Assembly (NCBI RefSeq): GCF_900105905.1
Contig: NZ_FNSV01000005.1
Location: 2,976,001 to 3,040,000 of the forward strand
DNA: 64,000 nt
From: Rhodococcus koreensis
GTDB taxonomy: Bacteria; Actinomycetota; Actinomycetes; Mycobacteriales; Mycobacteriaceae
Direction of reading: 5' to 3'
Below the pieces are notes generated by a model. It did not search any database. It was given only the letters and a program-made list of their open reading frames with translations, and had not been told where the DNA came from. Both the position numbers and the translations under genes were made by a program. This document shows, one piece after another, positions 27,201 through 36,542 of the stretch. Numbering within the stretch: position 1 is the first letter of the stretch; each line of letters opens with the position of its first letter.

Positions 27201-28049
27201 GTGATCGACACGACCACCGGCACCGTCATCGAGACGATCTGGCTGCCCACCTCCCCCGACTTTCAGGGCTATTCCCTGGCGCAGGAGTTGGCCGTCAGCC
27301 CCGACGGGACGCGCCTCTACGCCAGCGGTGAGGACGGCACGGTGTCGGTGGTCGATACCGCCACGAACGCCGTCGTGGCTTCGCAGCCGCTCGGCTCCTA
27401 CGGCAGCCTGGAAGTCAGTGCGGACGGCCGCTACCTGTTCGGCGCGAACGGGTCGACTGTCAGCGTCATCGACACCGAGTCCCTGAACACGGTCGGCTCC
27501 ATCACGGTCGGGCCCACGTGGGACCACACCAGGACGAGCAGCGAATTCACCGACGTTTCGCACAGCCTCACCGTCGTGAACGGGAACCGGCTGTACGTCA
27601 CCCAGCACGTCAGCACCGTGGAACTCGCCTCCGGCGGCTTCTCCAACGGACAGTTCATCGTCGACAACACCGGACGGCTGTGGCGCGTGACGGGCGGATA
27701 CGGACTGGTCTCCGTGATCGACATCGATCCGGCGAGTGCCACGTACGGCACCACGCTCGAGAACGTGCGACTGACCGGCGACGCGCAGGACCTGGCGCAG
27801 AGCCACGACGGCAGCCGGGCATTCGTCACCGTCGGGGATGGACGAACCGTCGCGGTGATCGACACCGCCACGAACACCGTCATCGGAACCTTCGTCACCG
27901 ACGAGGACGGCGCGGTCACCGGGCCCTACGGTCCGCTCCGGAACGTGCTGCTCGCGGGCGACACGCTGTACGTCACCGACTACCGCGACGGCGCGGTGTA
28001 CGCAGTCTCCGGCCTGACGATCGGCGCGCCCGCCGCCCAGAGCGTGTGA
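24237..28049 (+). CDS. Giant secreted YVTN/YncE-type beta-propeller protein
   Basis: A 1270-residue protein. The ATG at 24237 follows GGAGGAGG at ideal spacing, so it is preferred to 24222. A signal peptide ends near residue 33 (GMAVAAPS). Residues about 35-160 are a Ser/Thr/Asp/Gln-rich stalk with eight-residue repeats, followed by an Ala/Pro-rich linker to about 430, a cadherin/Ig-like segment with VTVDTTGGFAYTPT, a first YVTN propeller built of near-identical repeats, a second Ig-like segment and a second, more divergent propeller to the C-terminus. No LPXTG motif or C-terminal membrane segment is seen, so it is exported and perhaps loosely held at the surface. Role unknown; adhesion or binding is a guess. 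Confidence 0.85.
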   Translation: MNNDKHLQHLGELAVAVGIGLAVGAPAGMAVAAPSVGDSSTSSSSDSSDRTSSDRTSSDQGSTDRSTDRSTDRTSSDRTSSGTSGTDSDSSSDRSGSSTTGDSNTDSQSTSGTDSQSTSSTDSQSTSGTDTQSTTGTESTSSDNDVNGSDVTTPDPATAPDPTAPDSSSTVSRGGVPDSGTAADEPGAATAPAGRPAERAVTERSDSPASSTSSQGDDRAPAGDAGVPNLSTAPATDGSGAALDAATAVEAPAVRELVPDLPAAVPAAIPEAVPATAPAITTIDGTAALTRAVPVTRADAPQIGTQALAPSLPAPAVEVASSVVSKVLGALGLRPFLSNDPQVPIESPTFWALAAAWCRRQEKAVITDASRALAAAPVTTSEPIESFAGARTSSVMTSEPIGSFAAAASTTSTAALSASTAGPTVDVGVPDRGTGAVLGSITASGSQLGYTVTTPPSRGTVTVDTTGGFAYTPTQVERQRAALNPDADYDSFTVTVTSGQSSTPVTVQVPVSAARMQLAQSTTVGSNPSGAVFAGTRTYVANQGSKSVSVLDANNAVVGSVTVGTSPTGVAANPAGTRVYVTNSGSGNVSVINTSTNTVVATVKTGTTPSAVAVNPAGTRAYVTNSGSGTVSVINTSTNTVVATVKTGTTPNAVAVNPAGTRAYVTNRSSNTVSVIDTATNTVVATVKTGTTPNAVAVNPAGTRAYVTNRANNTVSVIDTATNTVVATVAVGSQPTAVRVTPDGSAAYVVSNPDTLTVVDTRTNTVVSTLSLDSPAESGDHSIALSADGSRMLVTDAADGRVRALTLTYVNSAPTATWTAGTPRASDGAVVVTLVDPRDPDGDPVTFTNTAPGSGSVLSDGVTFTYIPTAAARDLALQTPIEDADHFTIALTDGHAVTNIPVTVSVSPTPLQVVFDVESTEITVGYPTDAAVVDDRLYVVSEDGYVRVIDADGTVGTPIAVDWASSNIAAAPDVDRVYVNSPYTGTISVIDTTTGTVIETIWLPTSPDFQGYSLAQELAVSPDGTRLYASGEDGTVSVVDTATNAVVASQPLGSYGSLEVSADGRYLFGANGSTVSVIDTESLNTVGSITVGPTWDHTRTSSEFTDVSHSLTVVNGNRLYVTQHVSTVELASGGFSNGQFIVDNTGRLWRVTGGYGLVSVIDIDPASATYGTTLENVRLTGDAQDLAQSHDGSRAFVTVGDGRTVAVIDTATNTVIGTFVTDEDGAVTGPYGPLRNVLLAGDTLYVTDYRDGAVYAVSGLTIGAPAAQSV
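24361..24660 (+). repeat. Low-complexity Ser/Asp and SQST repeat tract
   Basis: The DNA repeats short units encoding Ser-Asp-Arg-Thr-Ser and then an eight-residue TDSQSTSG unit about four times. It forms the stalk of the giant secreted protein. Such tracts change length easily by slipped replication. Confidence 0.75.
25974..26477 (+). repeat. Four tandem 126-bp repeats inside the propeller gene
   Basis: Units begin at 25974, 26100, 26226 and 26352, each encoding 42 residues of pattern YVTN...VSVI(N/D)T...TNTVVATVK. Units 1 to 3 are almost identical at DNA level, including third codon positions, and unit 4 diverges at its end. Each unit is one blade of a YVTN propeller. Identity at silent sites points to recent duplication or gene conversion. 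Confidence 0.88.
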
Positions 28050-28605
28050 ACACCCGGCGGCCGAACGCCTGAATGGCCAAATGCTCAATTCTCCGCGCAT
28101 GACCGCGCGCGAAACTCACACGAGCGGTGTCGATTTGGGACGGGTCACGTCGCCCCAATACGTCTTCTGGCCCGCCACCGGATGCGCGATGCCAGCACGG
28201 GGAAGTCGAGCATGTGTTCACAGAGCCGTCCCGCTCGACGGCGTCCGGAAAAAGTTCCATCGCCGTGGTTTTCGGCCCGGGGCGGTCTCGACCCGCCGGA
28301 ATCCGACCAAGCCGGACTTCGTCACGACCGTGCACTGTGAGCACCCTCGGCGGCGACGGTTGGCGGTCGACCACACGGGTGCCGGTCGCTTGACGGCGCC
28401 TCGCGCGGAAGCTGAAGTTGAAGTCGAACTTCAGGCCCCGGTGGCGATAATCCCAACAGAAGGTCAAGCCCAGCAAAAATAGCGATTCAATGTCAGGCGC
28501 TGGGCGCGTAATCTACTACATGAGGCTTCTCGGCGCTTCCTAGCGCTTCTCGGTGCTACCTGCCGCCCGGTGCCGCGCCATACAAACCCGAAGATTGGAG
28601 CAGAG
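28050..28605. other. Long intergenic region without a recognised gene
   Basis: About 550 bases. Small frames exist on both strands but none has a family signal. A hairpin with eight-base arms CTGAAGTT and AACTTCAG lies at 28412-28434 and could be a terminator or operator. The last 150 bases are more A/T-rich and should hold the promoter of the secreted-protein gene at 28606. Confidence 0.4.
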
Positions 28606-29220
28606 ATGCGTATCTTGCGTGCGTTTGTAGGAGGGATCGCCGGGGCGATCATTCTGGTTCTGGGACTATCTCTTCACGCGCCCGTGCCGACTGCTCAGGC
28701 CGAGTGTCTGAGAATGCCGTACTTCACGCCGTTTGGATATGCCAACTTCGATTTCCCCCCGCGAATCGTTGCGCTGATGAACGACAACGAGATCGCGGTC
28801 GAAGGCATCACGCCGTTCGAGGCCAAGCCCGCGAAGACCGGTCTCTATCTGCCAATCGGCTCGCACACCAATTACATCGACGCATGCCAGGGCGTATACT
28901 ACCCCGGCGGTCCGAGATTGATCAGCAAGACTGGGAATTCTGTTGCGGTCGAGAATATCTGGCTGCGAATGGACGGCGCCTACGGAGCTGTGACGATCAA
29001 CGGAGTTCCTCAGGGCGAGAGGATGGTCGCCACCTACAACGTGGGTGAAATGATGCCGACGCTCATGACGCCCCACGGCGGCGGGATAGGACCCACATAT
29101 TGGCCGTTCCGTTTCTCCCCATATTTCGCGCAGGTTTTCAACGACACCGCCGGCGCCAACCTCGTCCAGCCGGGTGAGGTGTTCGCCAACCTCGACGCCG
29201 TCGGGAAGTTTGCACCCTGA
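28606..29220 (+). CDS. Secreted protein of unknown function
   Basis: A 204-residue protein with a clear signal peptide: basic start MRILR, hydrophobic core to about residue 22 and a cleavage motif PTAQA near residue 32. The mature protein starts ECLRMPYF and contains two cysteines that could pair. No known domain is recognised. ATG 28606 follows GGAGCAGAG. Base composition is lower in GC than most neighbours, which may indicate transfer, and the gene stands alone. Confidence 0.7.
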   Translation: MRILRAFVGGIAGAIILVLGLSLHAPVPTAQAECLRMPYFTPFGYANFDFPPRIVALMNDNEIAVEGITPFEAKPAKTGLYLPIGSHTNYIDACQGVYYPGGPRLISKTGNSVAVENIWLRMDGAYGAVTINGVPQGERMVATYNVGEMMPTLMTPHGGGIGPTYWPFRFSPYFAQVFNDTAGANLVQPGEVFANLDAVGKFAP

Positions 29221-29368
29221 TCTGACACGAATTCAGATGAAGGCCCGGATCGAGTTCGACTGCGAGATCCCCCGCGAGCACCGAGTTCGTCTCGGCCACC
29301 GCGGTTCCCGAACAGGGATTATCCGTTCGTCGACAGCTTGCGTCGGATGATCAATCCGTGATCGCGAG

Positions 29369-29896
29369 CTAGCGACGACGAGCGATACCGACGACACGGG
29401 TTTTGGCATTGAAGGCCGCCTTCAACGCGCGATCCGCAATCGAACCGTCGGGCGGTAGCAACTTGATCTGGCGGGCGAACTCCATTTGGTCGTAGCGCAC
29501 CGTATTGGTGACGACCTTTCCGTCGGCGATGACGAAATGGTCGAATCCCTCGAATTCGATTCGCCGGCCGGTGGCGGCGACGCCGACGAAGGTGCCGACG
29601 TGCCGCCCGGTCAGGCGCCAGTGGACGAGGACGTCGTTGCCGGCCTCGGCCATCGCGACGATCTCGAAGGCGAAGTCGGAGACGGCGGCGAAGACCTGGT
29701 CGAAGTAGACGGCGATCTCGTCGCTCCCGCGACATGTCCCGGTCGGGAAGTGCACGGTGGAATCGGAGGTCCAGAAACTTCGCAGGCTGCCGACGTCCTT
29801 GGCGTTGATCCGCTCGAAAGCCCACCGGACGAGTAGCGCATTGGAGACGTCGTTCGGGGGAGGAAAAGTTGTCGAGGTCGGGCTGCGATCAGACAT
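29369..29896 (-). CDS. SnoaL/NTF2-like protein (nuclear transport factor 2 fold)
   Basis: The 175-residue protein has the NTF2/SnoaL-like layout: an N-terminal helix (LLVRWAFERINAKDVGSLRS) and a curved sheet with TSDSTVHFPTG, LVHWRLTGRHVGTFVGVAAT and FEGFDHFVIADGKV. The fold serves as polyketide cyclase, dehydratase or isomerase, or only as a binding pocket. ATG 29896 follows GGAG at five bases; the open frame reaches 30403 only by running through the next gene. No neighbour tells its role. Confidence 0.78.
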   Translation of the reverse strand: MSDRSPTSTTFPPPNDVSNALLVRWAFERINAKDVGSLRSFWTSDSTVHFPTGTCRGSDEIAVYFDQVFAAVSDFAFEIVAMAEAGNDVLVHWRLTGRHVGTFVGVAATGRRIEFEGFDHFVIADGKVVTNTVRYDQMEFARQIKLLPPDGSIADRALKAAFNAKTRVVGIARRR

Positions 29897-30081
29897 CTCT
29901 ACTCCATGCAGGTTGACGCGAGGCAGGCTGGCACGCTGGCACGCAGCCTCGGCCCCTGCGGAACGAGACTCTGACACAACACGACCCCGGCCGACTCCAG
30001 CTGCCGGGGCCGGTCGGTTCCCATTGTCCTCCGCGCCGCTTGCGATGTCATCGATGATTCGCTTGGGGAAATACCCCCCGA

Positions 30082-30369
30082 CTACGCGTCGGACGCGCCG
30101 CCGAGTTCGACGTGTTCGAGCCAGATTCTCCGTTCGATGCCACCGCGGGTGGCGCGTTTGCGGTCGGCCGCTTGTTTCACTTCGGCCTCGGTGATCCCCA
30201 GCGCCGCTATCAGGGCGGTGGTGACTTCGAGAAGGTCGGCGAGTTCGTCGACCCGCTCGTCCGGCGATGCGTCCTGAAGTTCTCTCGCCTCCTCCACGAC
30301 CTTGGTGTGGAGGGCCGCCAGGTATTCCGGCGCACGCGGGCCGGCCCCTCGCCGCGGAAGCCGCCCCAT
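30082..30369 (-). CDS. MazG-like nucleotide pyrophosphohydrolase, N-terminus shortened
   Basis: Ninety-five residues match the C-terminal two thirds of small MazG-like NTP pyrophosphohydrolases: ALHTKVVEEARELQ, DELADLLEVTTALIAALG and the typical tail KRATRGGIERRIWLEHVE. The common start K-L-V-R-D-x-I-P is absent and replaced by MGRLPRRGAGPRAPEYL, so the protein is about 15-20 residues short. The metal-binding EExxE and ExxD residues are kept. Its start sits on the acetoin-regulon palindrome, divergent from acoA. It may be truncated but working, or decaying. Confidence 0.6.
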   Translation of the reverse strand: MGRLPRRGAGPRAPEYLAALHTKVVEEARELQDASPDERVDELADLLEVTTALIAALGITEAEVKQAADRKRATRGGIERRIWLEHVELGGASDA

Positions 30370-30384
30370 TGCAATCCGCTGCAA
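30369..30384. promoter_or_regulatory. Candidate operator upstream of acoA
   Basis: TTGCA-N6-TGCAA is 135 bases before the acoA start. The core TGCAATC(C/G)GCTGCAACC is repeated between the GAF regulator and the acetoin-reductase gene at 37841-37856. Two such matches flanking one regulon make it the likely binding site of the regulator at 36543-37745. Confidence 0.6.
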
Positions 30385-30518
30385 CCTTTAGTGCGCACGT
30401 CATATCTCCCTACATTCATGACCCGGGTTACACGAGGCACGAACCGTTCCGGCGCCGCATCGCGATCGGAGGTCGGCCCCGACGTAGCCGGCGACAACGG
30501 AGAAACCAAGGGAGTGCA

Positions 30519-31484
30519 ATGGCGCTGAACAAGAATTCGTTACTGAGCGCGTATCGGAAGATGTCCGAGATCCGAGCGTTCGAAGACCGCCTTCACGAGG
30601 AGAACGCCACCGGCGACATTCCCGGCTTCATCCACCTGTACTCCGGTCAGGAAGCCATTGCCGTCGGCGTGTGCGAGAACCTGCAGGACAGCGATTACAT
30701 CGGGTCCACCCACCGCGGTCACGGGCACTGCATCGCCAAGGGGTGCGACCTCCACGGGATGATGGCGGAGATCTTCGGGAAGGACGACGGCCTCTGCCAC
30801 GGCAAGGGCGGTTCGATGCACATCGCCGACCTGTCGGTGGGCATGCTCGGCGCGAACGCCATCGTCGGCGGGGCACCCTCCCTCGCCATCGGTGCGGCGC
30901 TCAGCGCGAAGACACTGCGCAACGGCGGCGTCGCCGCCTCGTTCACCGGCGACAGCGGCTCCAACCAGGGAACGGTCTTCGAAGCCATGAACATGGCCGT
31001 CGTGCTCGACCTTCCCATCGTCTTCGTCACCGAGAACAACGGTTTCGGCGAGGCCACCGGCCGGGACTACGCCGTCGGCGCACCCAGTATCGCTTCCCGT
31101 GCGGCTTCGTTCGGCATGCCTGCCGTGACCGTCGACGGAACCGATTTCTTCGCCGTGTACGAGGCGACCCGTGAGGCCGTCGAACGTGCGCGCATGGGAG
31201 GCGGGCCGACGTCGATCGAGGCGATCGCGTACCGCTGGCACGGACACTTCGAAGGTGACGCGCAGCTGTACCGCACCGCGGATCAGGTCGCGGAACTGCG
31301 CAAGACGAAAGACCCGCTGCTGAACTTCCGCAACCACCCGGACAGCAAGAAGGTGTCCGCGAAGGAACTCGACGCGATCGACGCCGACGCGCGGGCCCGG
31401 GTCGACGACGCCGTGGCGAAGGCCCGGCAGGCCGAGTATCCGCCGTTGGCAAACCTTCTGACCGACGTCTACGTGTCGTACTGA
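30519..31484 (+). CDS. acoA: Acetoin dehydrogenase E1 component, alpha subunit
   Basis: The 321-residue protein is a thiamine-diphosphate E1 alpha subunit: GFIHLYSGQEAIAVGV, GTHR-type segment GSTHRGHGHC, the phosphorylation-loop-like HGKGGSMHIAD and the ThDP motif GDSGSNQGTVFEAMN to ENN. The short length and place before E1 beta, E2 and E3 genes indicate acetoin:2,6-dichlorophenolindophenol oxidoreductase type, which cleaves acetoin to acetaldehyde and acetyl-CoA. ATG 30519 follows AAGGGAG. First gene of the operon, with a palindrome in its upstream region. Confidence 0.9.
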   Translation: MALNKNSLLSAYRKMSEIRAFEDRLHEENATGDIPGFIHLYSGQEAIAVGVCENLQDSDYIGSTHRGHGHCIAKGCDLHGMMAEIFGKDDGLCHGKGGSMHIADLSVGMLGANAIVGGAPSLAIGAALSAKTLRNGGVAASFTGDSGSNQGTVFEAMNMAVVLDLPIVFVTENNGFGEATGRDYAVGAPSIASRAASFGMPAVTVDGTDFFAVYEATREAVERARMGGGPTSIEAIAYRWHGHFEGDAQLYRTADQVAELRKTKDPLLNFRNHPDSKKVSAKELDAIDADARARVDDAVAKARQAEYPPLANLLTDVYVSY

Positions 31485-31498
31485 GAGTGAGAACAGAA

Positions 31499-32530
31499 AT
31501 GACAACGTCGAAGACGACGTACCGCGAAGCGATCAAGGCCGCGCTCGCCCAGGAGATGGAACGCGACGCGACGGTTGTGCAGATCGGTGAAGACCTACGT
31601 GGCGGTCAGGCGGGTACCAATCCGGACCTCGAGTCCGGAAAACTCGAGGCGTTCGGTGGGGTGCTGGGTGTGACGAAGGGCCTGTGGACCGAATTCGGTT
31701 CCGACCGGGTCATCGACACCCCGATCACCGAGTCCGCGATCATCGGCATGGCAGCCGGCGCCGCATTGACCGGGCTGCGTCCGGTCGCCGAACTGATGTT
31801 CATGGACTTCTTCGGAGTCTGCTACGACGCCCTGTACAACCAGGCGGCGAAGTTTCGCTACATGTTCGGCGGCAAGGCCCGCACCCCGCTCGTGGTGCGC
31901 GGCATGATCGGTGCCGGATTCTCGGCGGCGGCACAGCATTCGCAGTCCCCGTACAACGTGTTCGCCGCGGTCCCGGGCCTCAAGGTGGTGGCCCCGTCCA
32001 ACGCGTATGACGCCAAAGGTCTTCTCATCCAGTCCATTCGCGATGACGACCCGGTGGTGTTCTGCGAGCACAAGACCCTGTACGACCTGAAGGGCGAGGT
32101 TCCCGACGAGCCGTACACGATCCCGTTCGGGGTCGCCAACTACACCCGGGAAGGTACGGACGTCACGATCATCGCGCTCTCGGCGATGGTGAACGCCGCC
32201 AACACGGCCGCCGACAAACTTGCCACCGAGGGCATCTCCGTCGAGGTGGTCGACCCGCGGACCGTCTCGCCCCTCGACGAGGAAGGCATCCTCGAATCCG
32301 TCGCGTCCACCGGACGGGTTGTGATCGTCGACGAGTCCGCGGCGCGTTGCGGATTCGGCCACGACGTCGCCGCACTGATCGCCACCAAGGCGTTCGGTTC
32401 GCTGAAGGCACCGATCGAACTGGTCACCCCACCGCACACCCCGGTGCCGTTCTCCCCCGTGCTCGAACAGGCATGGCTTCCCAACGCGGCGCGCATCGAG
32501 GCCGCGGTACGCAAGGTGGTGACTGCCTGA
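31499..32530 (+). CDS. acoB: Acetoin dehydrogenase E1 component, beta subunit
   Basis: The 343-residue protein is the transketolase-like pyrimidine-binding E1 beta subunit (TYREAIKAALAQEMERD, GEDLRGGQAG, TPITESAIIGMAAGAALTG, SPYNVFAAVPGLKVVAPS). It pairs with acoA in an alpha2beta2 enzyme that decarboxylates/cleaves acetoin using ThDP and loads the acetyl group on the E2 lipoyl arm. ATG 31499 is 14 bases after the acoA stop; the in-frame start at 31487 would lie nearly at that stop and is less likely. Confidence 0.9.
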   Translation: MTTSKTTYREAIKAALAQEMERDATVVQIGEDLRGGQAGTNPDLESGKLEAFGGVLGVTKGLWTEFGSDRVIDTPITESAIIGMAAGAALTGLRPVAELMFMDFFGVCYDALYNQAAKFRYMFGGKARTPLVVRGMIGAGFSAAAQHSQSPYNVFAAVPGLKVVAPSNAYDAKGLLIQSIRDDDPVVFCEHKTLYDLKGEVPDEPYTIPFGVANYTREGTDVTIIALSAMVNAANTAADKLATEGISVEVVDPRTVSPLDEEGILESVASTGRVVIVDESAARCGFGHDVAALIATKAFGSLKAPIELVTPPHTPVPFSPVLEQAWLPNAARIEAAVRKVVTA

Positions 32531-32532
32531 CC

Positions 32533-34065
32533 ATGAGCGACATCAAGCTGATCGAAGTTCCCAAATGGGGCCTGTCCATGGACGAGGGCACCGTCACCGC
32601 GTGGTTGATCGACGAAGGATCGCCCTTCGCAAAAGGCGATCTGATCTGCGAGATCGAGACCAGCAAGATCACCAATGAGTTGGAGGCGCCGTTCGACGGC
32701 GCACTGCGGCGCATCGTCGCCAAGCCGGGTGCCACGCTGCCGGTGGGTGCGGTCCTGGCGGTGTCGGCGGACGCGGCCGTCTCCGATGCCGATATCGAGG
32801 AGTTCCTGACCGGAATCGGAGCGGATCACGTCCCCGCGCCCGAGCCGGAGCGGGCACCGGGCGGGCAGCCCACGCCCGCAGAGCCGCGCGTGACTACTAC
32901 CCCGACCGCTCCGGCGGCCCAGGAATCGGCGCGGCCATCCGGCACCACCGCCGTCCCGGATTCGCTACGGGGACAGACGAATGTCGACGTCTTCGCAACG
33001 CCGCACTCCCTGCGGTTGGCCGAGAAACTGTCGATCGACCTGGGCCGGGTGGCAGGGACCGGCCGCGACGGCCGGATCTCGGTCGCTGACGTCCACGACG
33101 CGATTCGCTCGGCAGGCGGAACCGTCGCAGAGGCACCGTCGCCGACTCGCTCAGGTGTGCCCGGACGCTCCGCCGAGGACGACGGCGCGGTCGATGCGAC
33201 GCCGGTGGCACGTCGACTGGCGAAATCTCTGGGCATCAACCTGCACGACTGCCGGGCCACCGGTTCGCGGGGGCGCGTCTGCGAGGCGGACGTCCGGGAA
33301 GCCGAAAGGACGTTCCGACTGGTTCCCGAACCGACACCCACGCCCGCCGGCGGTGCGGCCACCCCGCACGCGATACCCGAGTTCGAGACGATCCCGTTCA
33401 ACTCGATGCGCAAGGCGATCGGTCAGCGCCTGCAGGAATCGAAGCGCAACGCCCCACACTTCCGGCTCACCGCGGACCTCGAGATCGACAATCTCCTCGC
33501 ACTCCGCACGGAGATCAACGCAACGGTGCCGGCAGTCAAGCTGTCGGTCAACGACTTCGTGGTCAAGGCCTGCGCTGCGGCGCTCCGCAAGGTCCCGGAC
33601 GTCAACGTCCAGTTCGACGAAGCGGCGCAATCGGTGCTGAGATTCTCCGCCGCCGACATCTCGGTGGCCGTCGCCTTGCCGTCGGGCCTGATCACGCCCA
33701 TCGTTCGCGGAGCGGAGAGCAAGAGCCTGGCCGAGATCTCCGGTGAGGTCCACACATTGGTGACCAGGGCCAAGACCGGCAAGTTGACGCCGGAGCAGTT
33801 CCAGGGCGGCACGTTCACCATCTCGAACCTCGGTATGTTCGGCGTGCGCGAATTCGACGCGATCATCAACCCACCGCAGGGCGCCATCCTCGCCGTCGGT
33901 GCGGGGCAGCAACGACCGATCGTCGTGGACGGTCGGATGGAGGTCCGTACGATGCTGACCGTCACGCTGTCGTGCGACCACCGCGTGATCGACGGCGCCC
34001 TCGGCGCGACGTTCCTGCAGGAACTGCGGCGCTTCGTCGAATCACCCGCGTTGATGCTGGTCTAG
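32533..34065 (+). CDS. acoC: Acetoin dehydrogenase E2 (dihydrolipoyl acetyltransferase), two subunit-binding domains
   Basis: The 510-residue protein has an N-terminal lipoyl domain (residues 1-80, lipoylated lysine in EIETSKITNE), then two E3/E1-binding domains, each starting ATP (ATPHSLRLAEKLSIDLGRVA and ATPVARRLAKSLGINLHDCR) with linkers rich in Pro and Ala, and a C-terminal catalytic domain ending in the HxxxDG motif SCDHRVIDG. Most E2 proteins have a single binding domain. It takes the acetyl group from E1 and makes acetyl-CoA. The start is two bases after the acoB stop. Confidence 0.9.
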   Translation: MSDIKLIEVPKWGLSMDEGTVTAWLIDEGSPFAKGDLICEIETSKITNELEAPFDGALRRIVAKPGATLPVGAVLAVSADAAVSDADIEEFLTGIGADHVPAPEPERAPGGQPTPAEPRVTTTPTAPAAQESARPSGTTAVPDSLRGQTNVDVFATPHSLRLAEKLSIDLGRVAGTGRDGRISVADVHDAIRSAGGTVAEAPSPTRSGVPGRSAEDDGAVDATPVARRLAKSLGINLHDCRATGSRGRVCEADVREAERTFRLVPEPTPTPAGGAATPHAIPEFETIPFNSMRKAIGQRLQESKRNAPHFRLTADLEIDNLLALRTEINATVPAVKLSVNDFVVKACAAALRKVPDVNVQFDEAAQSVLRFSAADISVAVALPSGLITPIVRGAESKSLAEISGEVHTLVTRAKTGKLTPEQFQGGTFTISNLGMFGVREFDAIINPPQGAILAVGAGQQRPIVVDGRMEVRTMLTVTLSCDHRVIDGALGATFLQELRRFVESPALMLV

Positions 34066-34074
34066 GGAGTGTTG

Positions 34075-35484
<1,410 letters not shown>

Positions 35485-35555
35485 CGCTCCCCGCCGAACC
35501 GTGGTTGCCCTCCGGCACCGCGGTTCGGTGGGAACCACCACCCAGGAATCGACAC

Positions 35556-36539
35556 GTGACTGCCACACCACGAACACCGTCCCGGGCCGTGCAGGCCCCG
35601 CCCGGCCGCAAGCTGCTCCGCCTCGAGATCCGAAACGCGGAGACTCCGATCGAACGCAAACCCAACTGGATCAAGACGAGAGCGAAGATGGGCCCGGAAT
35701 ACTCCGAGCTCGAGGGCCTCGTCACACGCGAGGGTTTGCACACCGTCTGCGAAGAAGCCGGCTGCCCCAACATCTACGAATGCTGGGAAGACCGCGAGGC
35801 GACGTTCCTCATCGGCGGTGAACAGTGCACCCGCCGCTGCGACTTCTGCCAGATCGACACCGGCAAACCCGACGACCTCGACCGCGACGAACCCCGCCGC
35901 GTCGCCGAATCCGTCCAGGCGATGGGACTGCGGTACTCCACCATCACCGGTGTCGCCCGCGACGACCTCCCCGACGGCGGCGCCTGGCTCTACGCCGAAA
36001 CCGTCCGCCTGATCCACCAGCTCAACCCCGGCACCGGCGTCGAGAACCTCATCCCCGACTTTGGCGGCAAGCCGGACCTGCTCGCCGAGGTCTTCGACTC
36101 CCGTCCCGAGGTCCTCGCCCACAACGTCGAGACCGTCCCCCGCATCTTCAAGCGGATCCGCCCCGCGTTCCGCTACCAGCGCAGCCTCGGCGTGATCACC
36201 GCCGCCCGCGACTTCGGGCTGGTCACCAAGTCCAACCTGATCCTCGGCATGGGCGAGACCCCCGACGAGGTCCACCAGGCGATGGAAGACCTGCACGCCG
36301 CGGGCTGCGACATCATCACCATCACCCAGTACCTGCGCCCCTCCCCCCGCCACCACCCCGTCGAGCGGTGGGTCAAGCCCGAAGAGTTCGTCGAGCACTC
36401 CCAGGCCGCCGAGGAGATCGGGTTCGCCGGCGTCATGGCCGGACCGCTCGTCCGCTCGTCGTACCGCGCCGGCCGCCTCTACGCGCAGGCGAAAGCGATT
36501 AGGGAGAAGCCTCTTTCGCCGACCGGAGAGGCCTCCTGA
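35556..36539 (+). CDS. lipA: Lipoyl synthase
   Basis: From GTG 35556 the product has 327 residues and both iron-sulfur motifs: CEEAGCPNIYEC (auxiliary cluster, Cys65/70/76) and CTRRCDFCQI (radical-SAM cluster, Cys91/95/98), plus the RSSYRAG serine near the C-terminus. It inserts sulfur into octanoyl groups on E2 lysines. Its position after acoABC-lpd suggests a supply of lipoyl groups matched to acetoin dehydrogenase. An in-frame start at 35505 is possible. The gene ends three bases from the convergent regulator gene. Confidence 0.9.
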   Translation: MTATPRTPSRAVQAPPGRKLLRLEIRNAETPIERKPNWIKTRAKMGPEYSELEGLVTREGLHTVCEEAGCPNIYECWEDREATFLIGGEQCTRRCDFCQIDTGKPDDLDRDEPRRVAESVQAMGLRYSTITGVARDDLPDGGAWLYAETVRLIHQLNPGTGVENLIPDFGGKPDLLAEVFDSRPEVLAHNVETVPRIFKRIRPAFRYQRSLGVITAARDFGLVTKSNLILGMGETPDEVHQAMEDLHAAGCDIITITQYLRPSPRHHPVERWVKPEEFVEHSQAAEEIGFAGVMAGPLVRSSYRAGRLYAQAKAIREKPLSPTGEAS

Positions 36540-36542
36540 CAC

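Noticed and set aside
25233..28100. A 955-codon open frame on the minus strand opposite the giant propeller gene
   Set aside because: It is a shadow of high-GC coding DNA with repeats; it shows no domain, and the plus-strand frame has a signal peptide, ribosome-binding site and propeller motifs.
36509..36532. Hairpin with GCCTCT/AGAGGC arms at the end of lipA as a terminator
   Set aside because: Six-base arms with a twelve-base loop inside coding sequence are too weak to call.
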